From assembly GCA_934591845.1 (NCBI GenBank), contig CAKTPO010000009.1:19348-83347 (forward strand): 64,000 bases of DNA, given 5' to 3'. Origin of the DNA: an uncultured Oscillospiraceae bacterium. GTDB lineage: Bacteria > Bacillota > Clostridia > Oscillospirales > Oscillospiraceae. Position 1 is the first letter of the stretch, and each line of letters begins with the position of its first letter. The position numbers and the translations under genes are program-made. The notes below the pieces were generated by a model, which searched no databases, was not told the DNA's origin, and saw only the letters and a program-made list of their open reading frames with translations. This document shows positions 18,340 to 27,125 of the stretch, one piece after another.

Positions 18340-19944
18340 ATGAAAAAGATGAAGACCCTGCTCTGTGCCTTGCTGGCACTGGCAATGGTTCTGAGCATGG
18401 CTGCCTGCGGCGGCTCCTCTGCTCCCATGGCTACCCAGGCCCCCAACGGCGAAACCACCGCCGCCCAGCCTACGGAAACCACTGCCGAACCCACCACCGT
18501 GGTTTACGGCTCCAACGACTACACCCGCATCAACCCCGCCATGGATGAACACTGCGAGATCAACGTGCTGCTCTTTGACGGCCTGACCGACCACGACGGC
18601 GACAACAACATCATCCCCCGTCTGGCCAAGTCCTGGGAGTTTGACAAGGAAGCCGACACCTACACCTTCCACCTGGAAGAAAACGTCAAGTGGCACGACG
18701 GCGAGCCTTTCACTGCCGAGGACGTGAAGTTCACCATTGAAGCCATTATGGACCCCGAAAACGGTGCGGAAAACGCCCCCAACTACGAGGACGTAGAGGA
18801 GATCACCATCGTAGACCCCTACACCATCACCTTTAAGCTGGCAGAACCCAACTACGCCTTCCTGGAATACATGACCATGGCCATCCTGCCCAAGCACCTG
18901 CTGGAGGGTGAAAACATGCAGGAGTCTGATTACTTCCGCAAACCCATTGGCACCGGCCCCTACATGATCACCGAATGGGACGAGGGCCAGGCCATTGTCA
19001 TGGACCGGAATCCCGACTACTTTGCAGGCCCTGCCAAAATTGACCGCATCATCTTCAAAATCGTTCCCGATGACAACGCCAAGGCCCTGCAGCTGCAGTC
19101 CGGCGAGCTGACCCTGTCCCAGGTGACCCCCAAGGATGCCCAGCTGTTCAAGAACGACCCCACCCACACCGTTTACGACGAGACCACCTCGGACTACCGG
19201 GGCATCCTGTACAACTTCTGGAACGAATACTGGCAGAAGAACGCCGACCTGATTCCCGCCATCAACTATGCCATTGACCGTCAGGCCATTCTGGATGCGG
19301 TGGTTCTGGGCTGCGGTGAAATCGCCTACGGACCCCTGCAGAGAAATGTATACAACGACGCCGACGTCGAACACTATGACTACAACCCCGCCAAGGCCGC
19401 AGAAATGCTTGAAAAGGCCGGCTGCACCAAGGATGCCCAGGGTTACTGGACCCGTAACGGAGAACGCATCGGCTTCGTCATCAACGCCACCCCCGGCGAC
19501 CAGGTTCGTATCGATATGGCCCAGGTGGCTGCCCAGCAGCTTCAGGCCATCGGTCTGGATGTGACCGCTGCCGTCCCCGCCGGTGGCATTGACTGGGGCG
19601 GACAGGAGTGCTGCATCATCGGCTGGGGTTCTCCCTTTGATGCCGATGACCACACCTACAAGGTATTCGGCACCGACAAGGGGGCCAACTACTCCGGCTA
19701 TTCCAACCCCCTGATCGACGAGTACCTGACCCAGGCCCGTCAGACCGATGTTCCTGAGGAGCGGGCAGCAGCTTACGCCAAGTTCCAGACCGAACTGGCC
19801 AACACCCCGGCTTTCACATTCTTCTGTTACATTGATGCCATGTATGTGGCTGACAGCAACATTCAGGGCATTGCCACCGACACGGTTCTGGGCCACCACG
19901 GCGTGGGCATCTTCTGGAATGTCTGCGACTGGACCATCGCGTAA
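18340..19944 (+). CDS. Peptide/oligopeptide ABC transporter substrate-binding lipoprotein (OppA/DppA family)
   Basis: 534 residues, SBP family 5. The lipoprotein signal ends LSMAACGG, followed by a Ser/Thr/Pro/Gln linker. The mature domain begins YGSNDYTRINPAMDEHCEIN and contains WEFDKEADTYTFHLEENVKWHDGEPFTAEDVKF split over the expected region, plus LDAVVLGCGEIAYGPL. It captures oligopeptides (or nickel or glycan-like solutes) outside the cell. It heads a five-gene operon ordered SBP, two ATPases, two permeases. The exact ligand cannot be read. Confidence 0.9.
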   Translation: MKKMKTLLCALLALAMVLSMAACGGSSAPMATQAPNGETTAAQPTETTAEPTTVVYGSNDYTRINPAMDEHCEINVLLFDGLTDHDGDNNIIPRLAKSWEFDKEADTYTFHLEENVKWHDGEPFTAEDVKFTIEAIMDPENGAENAPNYEDVEEITIVDPYTITFKLAEPNYAFLEYMTMAILPKHLLEGENMQESDYFRKPIGTGPYMITEWDEGQAIVMDRNPDYFAGPAKIDRIIFKIVPDDNAKALQLQSGELTLSQVTPKDAQLFKNDPTHTVYDETTSDYRGILYNFWNEYWQKNADLIPAINYAIDRQAILDAVVLGCGEIAYGPLQRNVYNDADVEHYDYNPAKAAEMLEKAGCTKDAQGYWTRNGERIGFVINATPGDQVRIDMAQVAAQQLQAIGLDVTAAVPAGGIDWGGQECCIIGWGSPFDADDHTYKVFGTDKGANYSGYSNPLIDEYLTQARQTDVPEERAAAYAKFQTELANTPAFTFFCYIDAMYVADSNIQGIATDTVLGHHGVGIFWNVCDWTIA

Positions 19945-19958
19945 ATTCTAATTTTTGT

Positions 19959-19980
19959 AAGGGGCTGGCAACAGCCCCTT
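19959..19980 (+). promoter_or_regulatory. Intra-operon hairpin between substrate-binding protein and ATPase genes
   Basis: AAGGGGCTG / CAGCCCCTT with a four-base loop, not followed by a T run. Such hairpins often protect the upstream message so that more binding protein is made than transporter; here that role is inferred. Confidence 0.55.
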
Positions 19981-20006
19981 GCTTCTGTGCTGAGGGGAAC
20001 CGACCT

Positions 20007-21020
20007 ATGAATGAATTATTGACCGTTAAAGACCTGCACGTATCCATCAACAGCCCCCAGGGCAAGGTGGAGGCGGTGCGGGGCGTGAATTTAGAGCTCC
20101 ACCCCGGGGAAGTGCTGGCCATTGTCGGCGAGTCCGGCTGCGGAAAAAGCATGCTCTGCAAGAGCATGATGAAGCTGCTGCCCAAAAACGCCTATATTGA
20201 AAGGGGCTCCATCCTGGCAAATGGCGTGGACATTACGGACTATAAGGAGCGGGACATGGCAAAGCTCCGTGGCAGGCTCTTTTCCATGGTGTTTCAAGAC
20301 CCCATGACCTCCCTGGACCCCACCATGCCCGTAGGGGCCCAAATCGCCGAGGCGGTGCTGCTGCACAATCCCAAAATGTCCAAGGAAGAGGCCTACCGGC
20401 GGGTAATCCAGCTCATGGAGCTGGTGGGCATCCCCAGGCCCCAGGAGCGTTACAAACTCTACCCCTATAATTTTTCCGGCGGTATGCGGCAACGGACGGT
20501 AATGGCCATTGCCCTGGCTGGAAATCCCCAGATTCTTCTGGCTGACGAACCCACCACCGCCCTGGACGTGACCATTCAGGCCCAGATCCTGGATTTGCTG
20601 CGGGACATCCAGCAAAGTTTCAACACCGCCACCATTCTGGTCTCCCACGATTTGGGGGTGGTGGCCCGGGCGGCGGACCGGGTGGCCATTATGTATGCCG
20701 GGCGTATTGTGGAGATCGGCACGGCGGAGGAGGTCTATTATGACCCCCGGCACCCCTACACCTGGGGCCTCATGCGGTCTCTGCCTGCACTGGCCCGGGG
20801 GAAAAAGGCCCTGTATACCATTCCCGGTATGCCCCCCTCCCTCATTGACCCGCCCAAGGGCGATGCTTTCGCCTGTCGGAATGAATACGCCCTGGCGGTG
20901 GACTACGAGGAAGCGCCTCCCATGTTCCGGATTTCGGATACCCACTACGCAGCCACCTGGCTGCTGGATCCCAGAGCGCCAAAAATCGAAAGCCCTCTGA
21001 AAGGAGGCAGCCATGTCTGA
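20007..21020 (+). CDS. Oligopeptide ABC transporter ATP-binding protein (OppD/DppD-like)
   Basis: 337 residues. Walker A GESGCGKSMLCKS, signature FSGGMRQRTVMA, Walker B LLADEPTTALDVT and the H-loop SHDLGVVAR are all intact. The C-terminal extension after YYDPRHPYTWGLM is the Opp/Dpp-specific region, and it contains GDAFACRNEYALAVDYEEAPP where Fe-S-binding cysteines are sometimes found (few here). It drives uptake with the partner ATPase encoded next, whose ATG overlaps this gene's end by 8 bases. Confidence 0.92.
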   Translation: MNELLTVKDLHVSINSPQGKVEAVRGVNLELHPGEVLAIVGESGCGKSMLCKSMMKLLPKNAYIERGSILANGVDITDYKERDMAKLRGRLFSMVFQDPMTSLDPTMPVGAQIAEAVLLHNPKMSKEEAYRRVIQLMELVGIPRPQERYKLYPYNFSGGMRQRTVMAIALAGNPQILLADEPTTALDVTIQAQILDLLRDIQQSFNTATILVSHDLGVVARAADRVAIMYAGRIVEIGTAEEVYYDPRHPYTWGLMRSLPALARGKKALYTIPGMPPSLIDPPKGDAFACRNEYALAVDYEEAPPMFRISDTHYAATWLLDPRAPKIESPLKGGSHV

Positions 21021-21912
21021 ATCCATCGTTGAGGTTCAAAACCTGACCCATCACTTCAAGCTCACCAAAAAAGTCTCTATTAAAGCCGTGGATCATGTTT
21101 CCTTTTCCATTCAAAAAGGAGAGATTTTCGGTCTGGTGGGAGAATCCGGCTCCGGCAAATCCACCGCCGCCCGGTGCATTATGAACATCTACAAGCCCTC
21201 GGAGGGAGAAATTTACTTTGAGGGCGTCAATACGACTGATGCCGCCGACGCCCGGAAAAACAAGCAACTCTTGCAGACCCAGCGGCAGATCATTTTTCAG
21301 GACTCCGCTTCCAGCCTGAACCAGCGGATGACCGTGGCAGAGATCATTGCCGAGCCCATGAAAATCAACCACACCAAGCCCCCCAGAGGAAGCTATCGGG
21401 CAGAAGCCGCCTTTCAGCTGTCCTACGTGGGCCTGGACGAAAGCTACCTGGACAAATACCCCTCGGAAATGTCCGGCGGTCAGCGGCAGCGGGTGGCCAT
21501 TGCTAGGGCTCTGTCCATGGAGCCGGATCTGCTGGTGGCTGACGAACCCATTGCCTCCCTGGATGTTTCCATCCAGGCCCAGATCGTAAACCTTTTTAAG
21601 CATTTGCAGCAGGAACACGGGTTCTCCATTTTGTTCATCGCCCACGATCTGGCAATGGTTGAATACCTGTGTGACCGCATTGGGGTCATGTACCGGGGGT
21701 GCCTGGTGGAGTTGGCGGAGACGGAAGAACTGTTCCGCAATCCCCTGCACCCCTACACCCAGATGCTCCTGTCTGCCATCCCCTACCCCGACCCCATTCG
21801 GGAGCGGAATCGGCCCAAACTCAACACCGAGGAGCTGCATTTTGATACGGAAGGACAGTTTCGAGAGGTTCTGCCCGGCCACTATGTTCTACAGAAGGAG
21901 GATGTCCAATGA
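21013..21912 (+). CDS. Oligopeptide ABC transporter ATP-binding protein (OppF/DppF-like)
   Basis: 299 residues. Walker A GESGSGKSTAARC, signature MSGGQRQRVAIARAL, Walker B LLVADEPIASLDVS and H-loop AHDLAMVEYL are intact. The Opp C-terminal element LFRNPLHPYTQMLLSAIPYPDP follows. It forms a heterodimer with the preceding ATPase. Its stop overlaps the start of the first permease gene by 4 bases (ATGA). Confidence 0.92.
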   Translation: MSESIVEVQNLTHHFKLTKKVSIKAVDHVSFSIQKGEIFGLVGESGSGKSTAARCIMNIYKPSEGEIYFEGVNTTDAADARKNKQLLQTQRQIIFQDSASSLNQRMTVAEIIAEPMKINHTKPPRGSYRAEAAFQLSYVGLDESYLDKYPSEMSGGQRQRVAIARALSMEPDLLVADEPIASLDVSIQAQIVNLFKHLQQEHGFSILFIAHDLAMVEYLCDRIGVMYRGCLVELAETEELFRNPLHPYTQMLLSAIPYPDPIRERNRPKLNTEELHFDTEGQFREVLPGHYVLQKEDVQ

Positions 21913-22919
21913 ACTTCCAGAAAAACCGCCTGGCCTATTACGGGAAGAAATTGGCCATTTTCCTGGTCAGTGTGTTTTTGGTGTCTCTTTCCGTGTTTGT
22001 CATTTCCCGGCTGACCCCTACGGACCCCTTGCAGGCCTACTACGGGGAGCGGACGGAGAAAATGAGCGTAGAGGAAAAGAACTGGGCCCGGGAAAAGCTG
22101 GGGCTCAACGACCCCATTCCCACCCAGTATGTCCGGTGGCTGCGGAATGCCATGAAAGGCGAGTTTGGCATTTCCTATAAGTACAAGCAGCCCGTGACCC
22201 AGGTCATTGCCAAGCGCATCAACAACACCCTGATCTTAGGCGGCGTGGGCTTCATCCTGATTTTTGTAGGCTCATTGCTTCTGGGCATTCTGTGTGCCTG
22301 GAATGAGGACGGGTGGCTGGATAAGGTTTTGTGCAAAATCGGCACCGTTTCCAGCTGTATCCCGGAATTCTGGTTTGCCCTGGTGCTGATCCTCCTTTTC
22401 TGCGTGCAGCTCAAGTGGCTTCCCAGTTCCGGGGCCTACGCCACCGGCAAGGCCAACGACATTGGAGACCGGATCATCCATCTGATTCTGCCCCTGTTTG
22501 TGGTGATGATCGGCCACCTGTGGTACTACGCCTACATGATCCGCAACAAGCTGCTGGAAGAAATCCGGGCGGACTATGTGCTTTTGTGCAAGGCCAAGGG
22601 CATGAGCAAACGGCAGATCATGTTCCGGCACTGCATCCGCAATATCATGCCCACCTATATTAGCATTATGGCCATTTCCGTCCCCCACATTCTGGGCGGC
22701 ACCTACATTGTGGAAACCGTGTTCTCCTACCCGGGCATTGGCACCCTGTCCTATGAATCCGCCCGGTATGCGGACTACAATATGCTGATGATCCTTTGCA
22801 TGATGACGGGTATCACCGTGATTTTCTGCAATATGATCGGCCAAATCATCAACGAACACATTGACCCCAGAGTAAAGGCCAATGAAACAAATGAGCTGTC
22901 GGAGGTGAGCAAATCATGA
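21909..22919 (+). CDS. Oligopeptide ABC transporter permease (OppB/DppB-like)
   Basis: 336 residues. An N-terminal helix (about 14-33) with LTPTDPLQAYYG is followed by five further membrane helices. The EAA-type coupling loop is VLLCKAKGMSKRQIMFRHCIRN. The late segment GGTYIVETVFSYPGIGTLSYES is typical of the B permease. Start and stop overlap both neighbours by 4 bases, so translation is coupled through the operon. Confidence 0.92.
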   Translation: MNFQKNRLAYYGKKLAIFLVSVFLVSLSVFVISRLTPTDPLQAYYGERTEKMSVEEKNWAREKLGLNDPIPTQYVRWLRNAMKGEFGISYKYKQPVTQVIAKRINNTLILGGVGFILIFVGSLLLGILCAWNEDGWLDKVLCKIGTVSSCIPEFWFALVLILLFCVQLKWLPSSGAYATGKANDIGDRIIHLILPLFVVMIGHLWYYAYMIRNKLLEEIRADYVLLCKAKGMSKRQIMFRHCIRNIMPTYISIMAISVPHILGGTYIVETVFSYPGIGTLSYESARYADYNMLMILCMMTGITVIFCNMIGQIINEHIDPRVKANETNELSEVSKS

Positions 22920-23797
22920 CCCAGGAATCCTTTGCCCTGGTGGGCATTCGACCGGAGGAACAGAAAACCCGGAAGGCCCGAAAAAAATCGGATTTTCCCC
23001 TGGTTTCCGGTGTGATTCTGGCGGTGATCGTCCTGGGCTGTCTCTTTGCCGGCATCATTGCCAGGAAAGACCCGGCTTATCTGGACCTTATGAACTACGC
23101 CAAAGCCCCCAACCGGGAGTTCCTGTTCGGCACCGACACCCTGGGCCGGGATATTTTCTCCTGCATCTGGCACGGGGGCCGGGTGTCTCTGGCCATCGGC
23201 TTTCTGGCGACTGCCATTTCCACGGTGATCGCCGTGGTCTTTGGGGCCATCAGCGGAGCGGCCTCGGATGCAGTGGATACCCTGCTCATGCGGCTGACGG
23301 AAATCTTTCTCAGCATTCCGGGGCTGCTGCTGATTTTGTTTTTGCAGGCCATCTGGGGCAAGCCCACGGTGCTGTCCATTTCCGTGATCATCGGCATTAC
23401 CAGCTGGTTTTCCATTGCCAAGGTGGTTCGTACCGAGGTGCGGCAGATCCGGAACTCCGAATATGTCATCGCCTCCCGGTGCATGGGCGGCGGGTTCTTC
23501 CACATTCTGCTTCGGCATCTGGCCCCCAACTTCCTGTCTGCCATTATGTTTATGGTGGTAATGAACGTCCGGGGCGCCATTGTCTCCGAGTCCACTTTGA
23601 GCTTTATGGGCATGGGTCTTCCCCTGGAAGTCATTTCCTGGGGCAGTATGCTCTCCCTTTCCGAGCGGGCCTTGATGACCAAAGCCTGGTGGATGATTCT
23701 GATCCCCGGAGCCTTTCTGGTCACGCTGCTGGTGTGCCTGACAAACATCGGCTCCTGGCTGAGAAAAAGTGCCAACCGGAAAGAAAGCAACCTGTAA
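22916..23797 (+). CDS. Oligopeptide ABC transporter permease (OppC/DppC-like)
   Basis: 293 residues. A cytosolic basic N-terminus (RKARKKS) is followed by a helix and the OppC motif FGTDTLGRDIFSCIWHGGRVSL. The coupling loop is YVIASRCMGGGFFHILLRHLAPN, then ESTLSFMGMGLPLEVISWGSML, the standard late motif. Last gene of the operon; a strong terminator follows. Confidence 0.92.
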   Translation: MTQESFALVGIRPEEQKTRKARKKSDFPLVSGVILAVIVLGCLFAGIIARKDPAYLDLMNYAKAPNREFLFGTDTLGRDIFSCIWHGGRVSLAIGFLATAISTVIAVVFGAISGAASDAVDTLLMRLTEIFLSIPGLLLILFLQAIWGKPTVLSISVIIGITSWFSIAKVVRTEVRQIRNSEYVIASRCMGGGFFHILLRHLAPNFLSAIMFMVVMNVRGAIVSESTLSFMGMGLPLEVISWGSMLSLSERALMTKAWWMILIPGAFLVTLLVCLTNIGSWLRKSANRKESNL

Positions 23798-23860
23798 AAG
23801 GTTCCGAGAAAAGTATGGGCAACTGCCCCGTTTTGGGGCCGCAAAAGCTTTTAATACTAC

Positions 23861-23903
23861 AAAAAACCGGGCTTCCCTTTGATTTGGGGAGGCCCGGTTT
23901 TTT
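23861..23903 (+). terminator. Terminator after the peptide transporter operon
   Basis: Long stem AAAAAACCGGGC(TTCCC) / (GGGAG)GCCCGGTTTTTT at 23861-23877 and 23886-23903. Confidence 0.85.
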
Positions 23904-23921
23904 GGGGCTGCAAGGCGTTGA

Positions 23922-23969
23922 AAACTATATATTGTGGTCAAAATTGAAATCGACCACAACATCTTGTGT
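23922..23969 (+). promoter_or_regulatory. Tandem NrdR-like boxes upstream of nrdG-nrdD
   Basis: AAACTATATATTGTGG (23922-23937) and CCACAACATCTTGTGT (23954-23969) both fit the NrdR box pattern acaCwAtATaTwgwgt. Their start-to-start distance is 32 bp, about three helical turns, the usual spacing for NrdR pairs. They lie just upstream of the -35 element at 23978. TTGTGGTC (23932-23939) and GACCACAA (23952-23959) also form an inverted repeat across the gap. Confidence 0.65.
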
Positions 23970-23977
23970 TTTAAGGC

Positions 23978-24006
23978 TTGACAGAAGCCCCAGTCTATAC
24001 TATACT
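23978..24006 (+). promoter_or_regulatory. Promoter of nrdG-nrdD-trxB
   Basis: TTGACA (23978-23983), 17 bases, TATACT (24001-24006); 33 bases before the nrdG ATG. Confidence 0.8.
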
Positions 24007-24038
24007 TGGTGTCAGAAACGCCGAAGGAGGGACCGCAC

Positions 24039-24728
24039 ATGCGCATTGGCGGACTGCAAAAAATGACCCTGTTGGACTACCCCGGGAAGGTGGCCTGTAC
24101 GGTTTTTTTGACGGGCTGCAACCTGCGCTGCCCCTATTGTCACAACCCCTCCCTGGTGCTGCCGGGCTGCGCTATTCAGGAGCTTTCGGTGGAGGATCTG
24201 CTGGACTTCCTGAAAACCAGAATTAAAAAGCTGGATGGGGTCTGTGTCACCGGCGGGGAACCCACCATTCAGGAAAAACTTCCGGAATTTTTGGAGCAGC
24301 TGCACCGGCTGGGCTTTCTTGTAAAGCTGGATACCAACGGTACAAACCCCAAAATGCTGGAAGCACTTCTTGATGCCGGACTTCTGGACTACGTGGCCAT
24401 GGACATCAAAAACAGCCCCGGCCTGTATGAAAAAACCTGCGGCGGCAGGGATGTTTTCGGGGCGGTGGAGGAAAGTGCCGGACTGCTTTTAAGGGGAAGC
24501 GTTGACTATGAGTTCCGCACCACGGTCTGCGCCCCCCTCCACACCCCCGAAAGCCTGGCAGACATTGGCCGTTGGCTCCAAGGTGCCCGGCGGTATTTCC
24601 TGCAGCCCTTTGAAAATCCTGGGGCCTTGGTTGGCAGCGGTGTCACAGCCCTGTCTGAGGAGGAACTGCTGGGGCTGCGAGAAGCAGTGCTACCATATAT
24701 TCCGAATACACAAATTCGCGGACGATAG
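24039..24728 (+). CDS. nrdG: Anaerobic ribonucleoside-triphosphate reductase activating protein
   Basis: 229 residues from the ATG at 24039, eight bases after AAGGAGG (24024-24030). An in-frame start 11 codons upstream lies too close to the -10 element. Radical SAM enzyme: C27xxxC31xxC34 in CNLRCPYCHN binds the 4Fe-4S cluster, and VTGGEPTI is the SAM-binding GGE motif. It generates the glycyl radical on NrdD. The gene precedes nrdD, the reverse of the common nrdD-nrdG order, with only 15 bases between. Confidence 0.93.
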   Translation: MRIGGLQKMTLLDYPGKVACTVFLTGCNLRCPYCHNPSLVLPGCAIQELSVEDLLDFLKTRIKKLDGVCVTGGEPTIQEKLPEFLEQLHRLGFLVKLDTNGTNPKMLEALLDAGLLDYVAMDIKNSPGLYEKTCGGRDVFGAVEESAGLLLRGSVDYEFRTTVCAPLHTPESLADIGRWLQGARRYFLQPFENPGALVGSGVTALSEEELLGLREAVLPYIPNTQIRGR

Positions 24729-24743
24729 GAAGGAGAACATTCT

Positions 24744-27125
24744 ATGTATCAGGTGATCAAACGAGACGGACATATTGCCGATTTCAGCCTTAGTCGGATT
24801 TCCCATGCCATTACAAAAGCATTCGATGCCCAAAACACCCCCTACACCCCGGATATTATCAATCTCCTGGCCCTACAGGTCACGGCGGACTTTGCCGGAA
24901 AAATCCAAGACGACTTGATCGGTGTGGAAGCCATTCAGGACAGTGTGGAAGCAGTTCTCCAACGGGCGGGCTATGCCGAGGTGGCAAAAGCCTACATTCT
25001 CTACCGGAAAAACCGGGAGAAGCTGCGGAACATGAGTTCCACCATTCTGGACTACAAGGGCCTGGTAGACGGATACCTGAAAGTCTCCGACTGGCGGGTA
25101 AAAGAAAACTCCACGGTGACCTACTCCGTAGGCGGCCTGATTTTGTCCAATTCCGGTGCCATTACCGCCAACTACTGGCTCAGCGAGATTTACGATGAGG
25201 AAATCGCTGATGCCCACCGGAACGCCGACCTGCACATCCACGACCTGTCCATGCTCACGGGCTACTGCGCCGGTTGGAGCCTGCGGCAGCTATTGCAGGA
25301 GGGCCTGGGGGGCATTCCCGGAAAAATCACCAGTGCCCCGGCCAAGCATCTGGCCAGCCTGTGCAACCAGATGGTAAACTTTCTGGGGATCATGCAGAAC
25401 GAATGGGCCGGTGCCCAGGCTTTTTCCAGCTTTGACACCTACTTAGCCCCCTTTGTCCGCACGGACAAGCTGAGCTACAACGAGGTAAAGCACTGCATAG
25501 AAAGCTTCGTCTTCGGTGTCAACACCCCCAGCCGCTGGGGTACCCAGGCTCCTTTCTCCAACATCACCCTGGACTGGACGGTCCCGGCTGATATGGCAAA
25601 CCAGCCCTGCATCGTCGGCGGCAAACCCATGGACTTTACCTATGGGGATTGTCAGGCAGAAATGGACATGATCAACAAGGCGTTCATTGAAGTGATGATC
25701 GAGGGCGATGCCAACGGACGGGGCTTCCAATACCCCATTCCCACCTACTCCATCACCAAGGACTTTGACTGGTCGGAGCGGGAAAACAACCGTCTGCTCT
25801 TTGAGATGACCGCCAAATACGGAACCCCCTATTTTTCCAATTACATCAACTCCGATATGGAGCCGGGGGACGTGCGCAGCATGTGCTGCCGTCTGCGGCT
25901 GGATTTGCGGGAACTGCGGAAAAAGAGCGGCGGCTTCTTTGGCAGCGGCGAGTCCACCGGTTCTGTAGGAGTGGTCACCATCAATCTGCCCCGGATCGCG
26001 TATCTTGCCAAAAACGAGGCCGATTTCTTCACCCGGCTGGATCGGATGATGGACATTGCCGCCAGAAGTCTGAAAATCAAGCGGGTCACCATCAGCCGTC
26101 TCATGGAAGAAGGGCTCTACCCCTATACCAAGCGGTATCTGGGCAGCTTTGACAACCACTTCTCCACCATTGGCCTCATCGGCATGAACGAAGCGGGGCT
26201 GAACGCCTGCTGGCTGCGGAAGGATTTGACCCACGAGGAGACACAGGACTTTGCCGTCAGGGTGCTGAACCACATGCGCCAGCGGCTCAGCGACTATCAG
26301 GAGCAGTACGGGGACCTATACAACCTGGAAGCCACCCCGGCGGAGTCCACTGCCTACCGGCTTGCCAAGCACGACAAGCAGCGTTACCCGGACATCATCA
26401 CCGCCCACGAGGGTGCCACCCCCTATTACACCAATTCCAGCCACTTGCCCGTGGGCTACACCGAGGATGTATTCGCCGCCCTGGACGTACAGGACAAGCT
26501 GCAAACCCTGTATACCAGCGGCACGGTGTTCCATACCTTCCTTGGAGAAAAACTGCCCAGCTGGCAGTCTGCCGCGGCCCTGGTGCGGAAAATTGCGGAA
26601 AACTATGAACTGCCCTACTACACCATCTCCCCCACCTATTCCGTCTGCGCCGATCACGGGTACCTGGCCGGGGAGCAGAAAACCTGCCCCATCTGCGGAA
26701 AGAAAACCGAGGTTTACAGCCGGATCACCGGTTATTACCGCCCCGTACAGAACTGGAACGACGGCAAGAGCCAGGAGTACCAGGACCGGAAAACCTATCA
26801 GGTAGGTACGTCCAGCCTGTCCCAGGCCGCCCAGCCCATCCAGCCCAATGAGACACCGGTGACTTCTGAGCCAAAGGCACCCCAAGCCGCCACCGGCTGC
26901 ACCCTCTTTGTCACCGCCACCTGCCCCAATTGCAGGGCGATAAAACCCCTGCTTCAAAAGGCGGGCATTGCCTATGAGGAAAAGGATGCCGCCCAGTATG
27001 CCGACGAAGCCAGGGCCCTGGGTCTGCGGCAAGCCCCCACCCTGGTGGTCTGGGGAGAAGAACCCCGCATTTATGCCGGAGCCGGAGAAATCCGCCGGTT
27101 CCTGCGGGAGAATGGCCATGATTGA
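24744..27125 (+). CDS. nrdD: Anaerobic ribonucleoside-triphosphate reductase with C-terminal redoxin domain
   Basis: 793 residues. An N-terminal ATP-cone (QVIKRDGHIADFSLSRI) gives allosteric control. The catalytic barrel includes MCCRLRLD and GSVGVVTINLPR. The zinc site is C635xxH638 and C648xxC651, and the glycyl radical is Gly663 in RITGYYRPV. Unusually, after a Gln/Pro-rich linker (about 690-715) there is a fused glutaredoxin/NrdH-like domain with CPNC at 727-730 and the cis-Pro region RQAPTLVV. The overlap with a thioredoxin reductase gene suggests that this class III enzyme is re-reduced by a redoxin rather than by formate. Confidence 0.93.
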   Translation: MYQVIKRDGHIADFSLSRISHAITKAFDAQNTPYTPDIINLLALQVTADFAGKIQDDLIGVEAIQDSVEAVLQRAGYAEVAKAYILYRKNREKLRNMSSTILDYKGLVDGYLKVSDWRVKENSTVTYSVGGLILSNSGAITANYWLSEIYDEEIADAHRNADLHIHDLSMLTGYCAGWSLRQLLQEGLGGIPGKITSAPAKHLASLCNQMVNFLGIMQNEWAGAQAFSSFDTYLAPFVRTDKLSYNEVKHCIESFVFGVNTPSRWGTQAPFSNITLDWTVPADMANQPCIVGGKPMDFTYGDCQAEMDMINKAFIEVMIEGDANGRGFQYPIPTYSITKDFDWSERENNRLLFEMTAKYGTPYFSNYINSDMEPGDVRSMCCRLRLDLRELRKKSGGFFGSGESTGSVGVVTINLPRIAYLAKNEADFFTRLDRMMDIAARSLKIKRVTISRLMEEGLYPYTKRYLGSFDNHFSTIGLIGMNEAGLNACWLRKDLTHEETQDFAVRVLNHMRQRLSDYQEQYGDLYNLEATPAESTAYRLAKHDKQRYPDIITAHEGATPYYTNSSHLPVGYTEDVFAALDVQDKLQTLYTSGTVFHTFLGEKLPSWQSAAALVRKIAENYELPYYTISPTYSVCADHGYLAGEQKTCPICGKKTEVYSRITGYYRPVQNWNDGKSQEYQDRKTYQVGTSSLSQAAQPIQPNETPVTSEPKAPQAATGCTLFVTATCPNCRAIKPLLQKAGIAYEEKDAAQYADEARALGLRQAPTLVVWGEEPRIYAGAGEIRRFLRENGHD

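Noticed and set aside
18208..19899. A 563-codon frame antisense to the peptide-binding lipoprotein gene
   Set aside because: Gly/Val/His-rich shadow of a well-supported OppA-like gene, without any recognisable domain.
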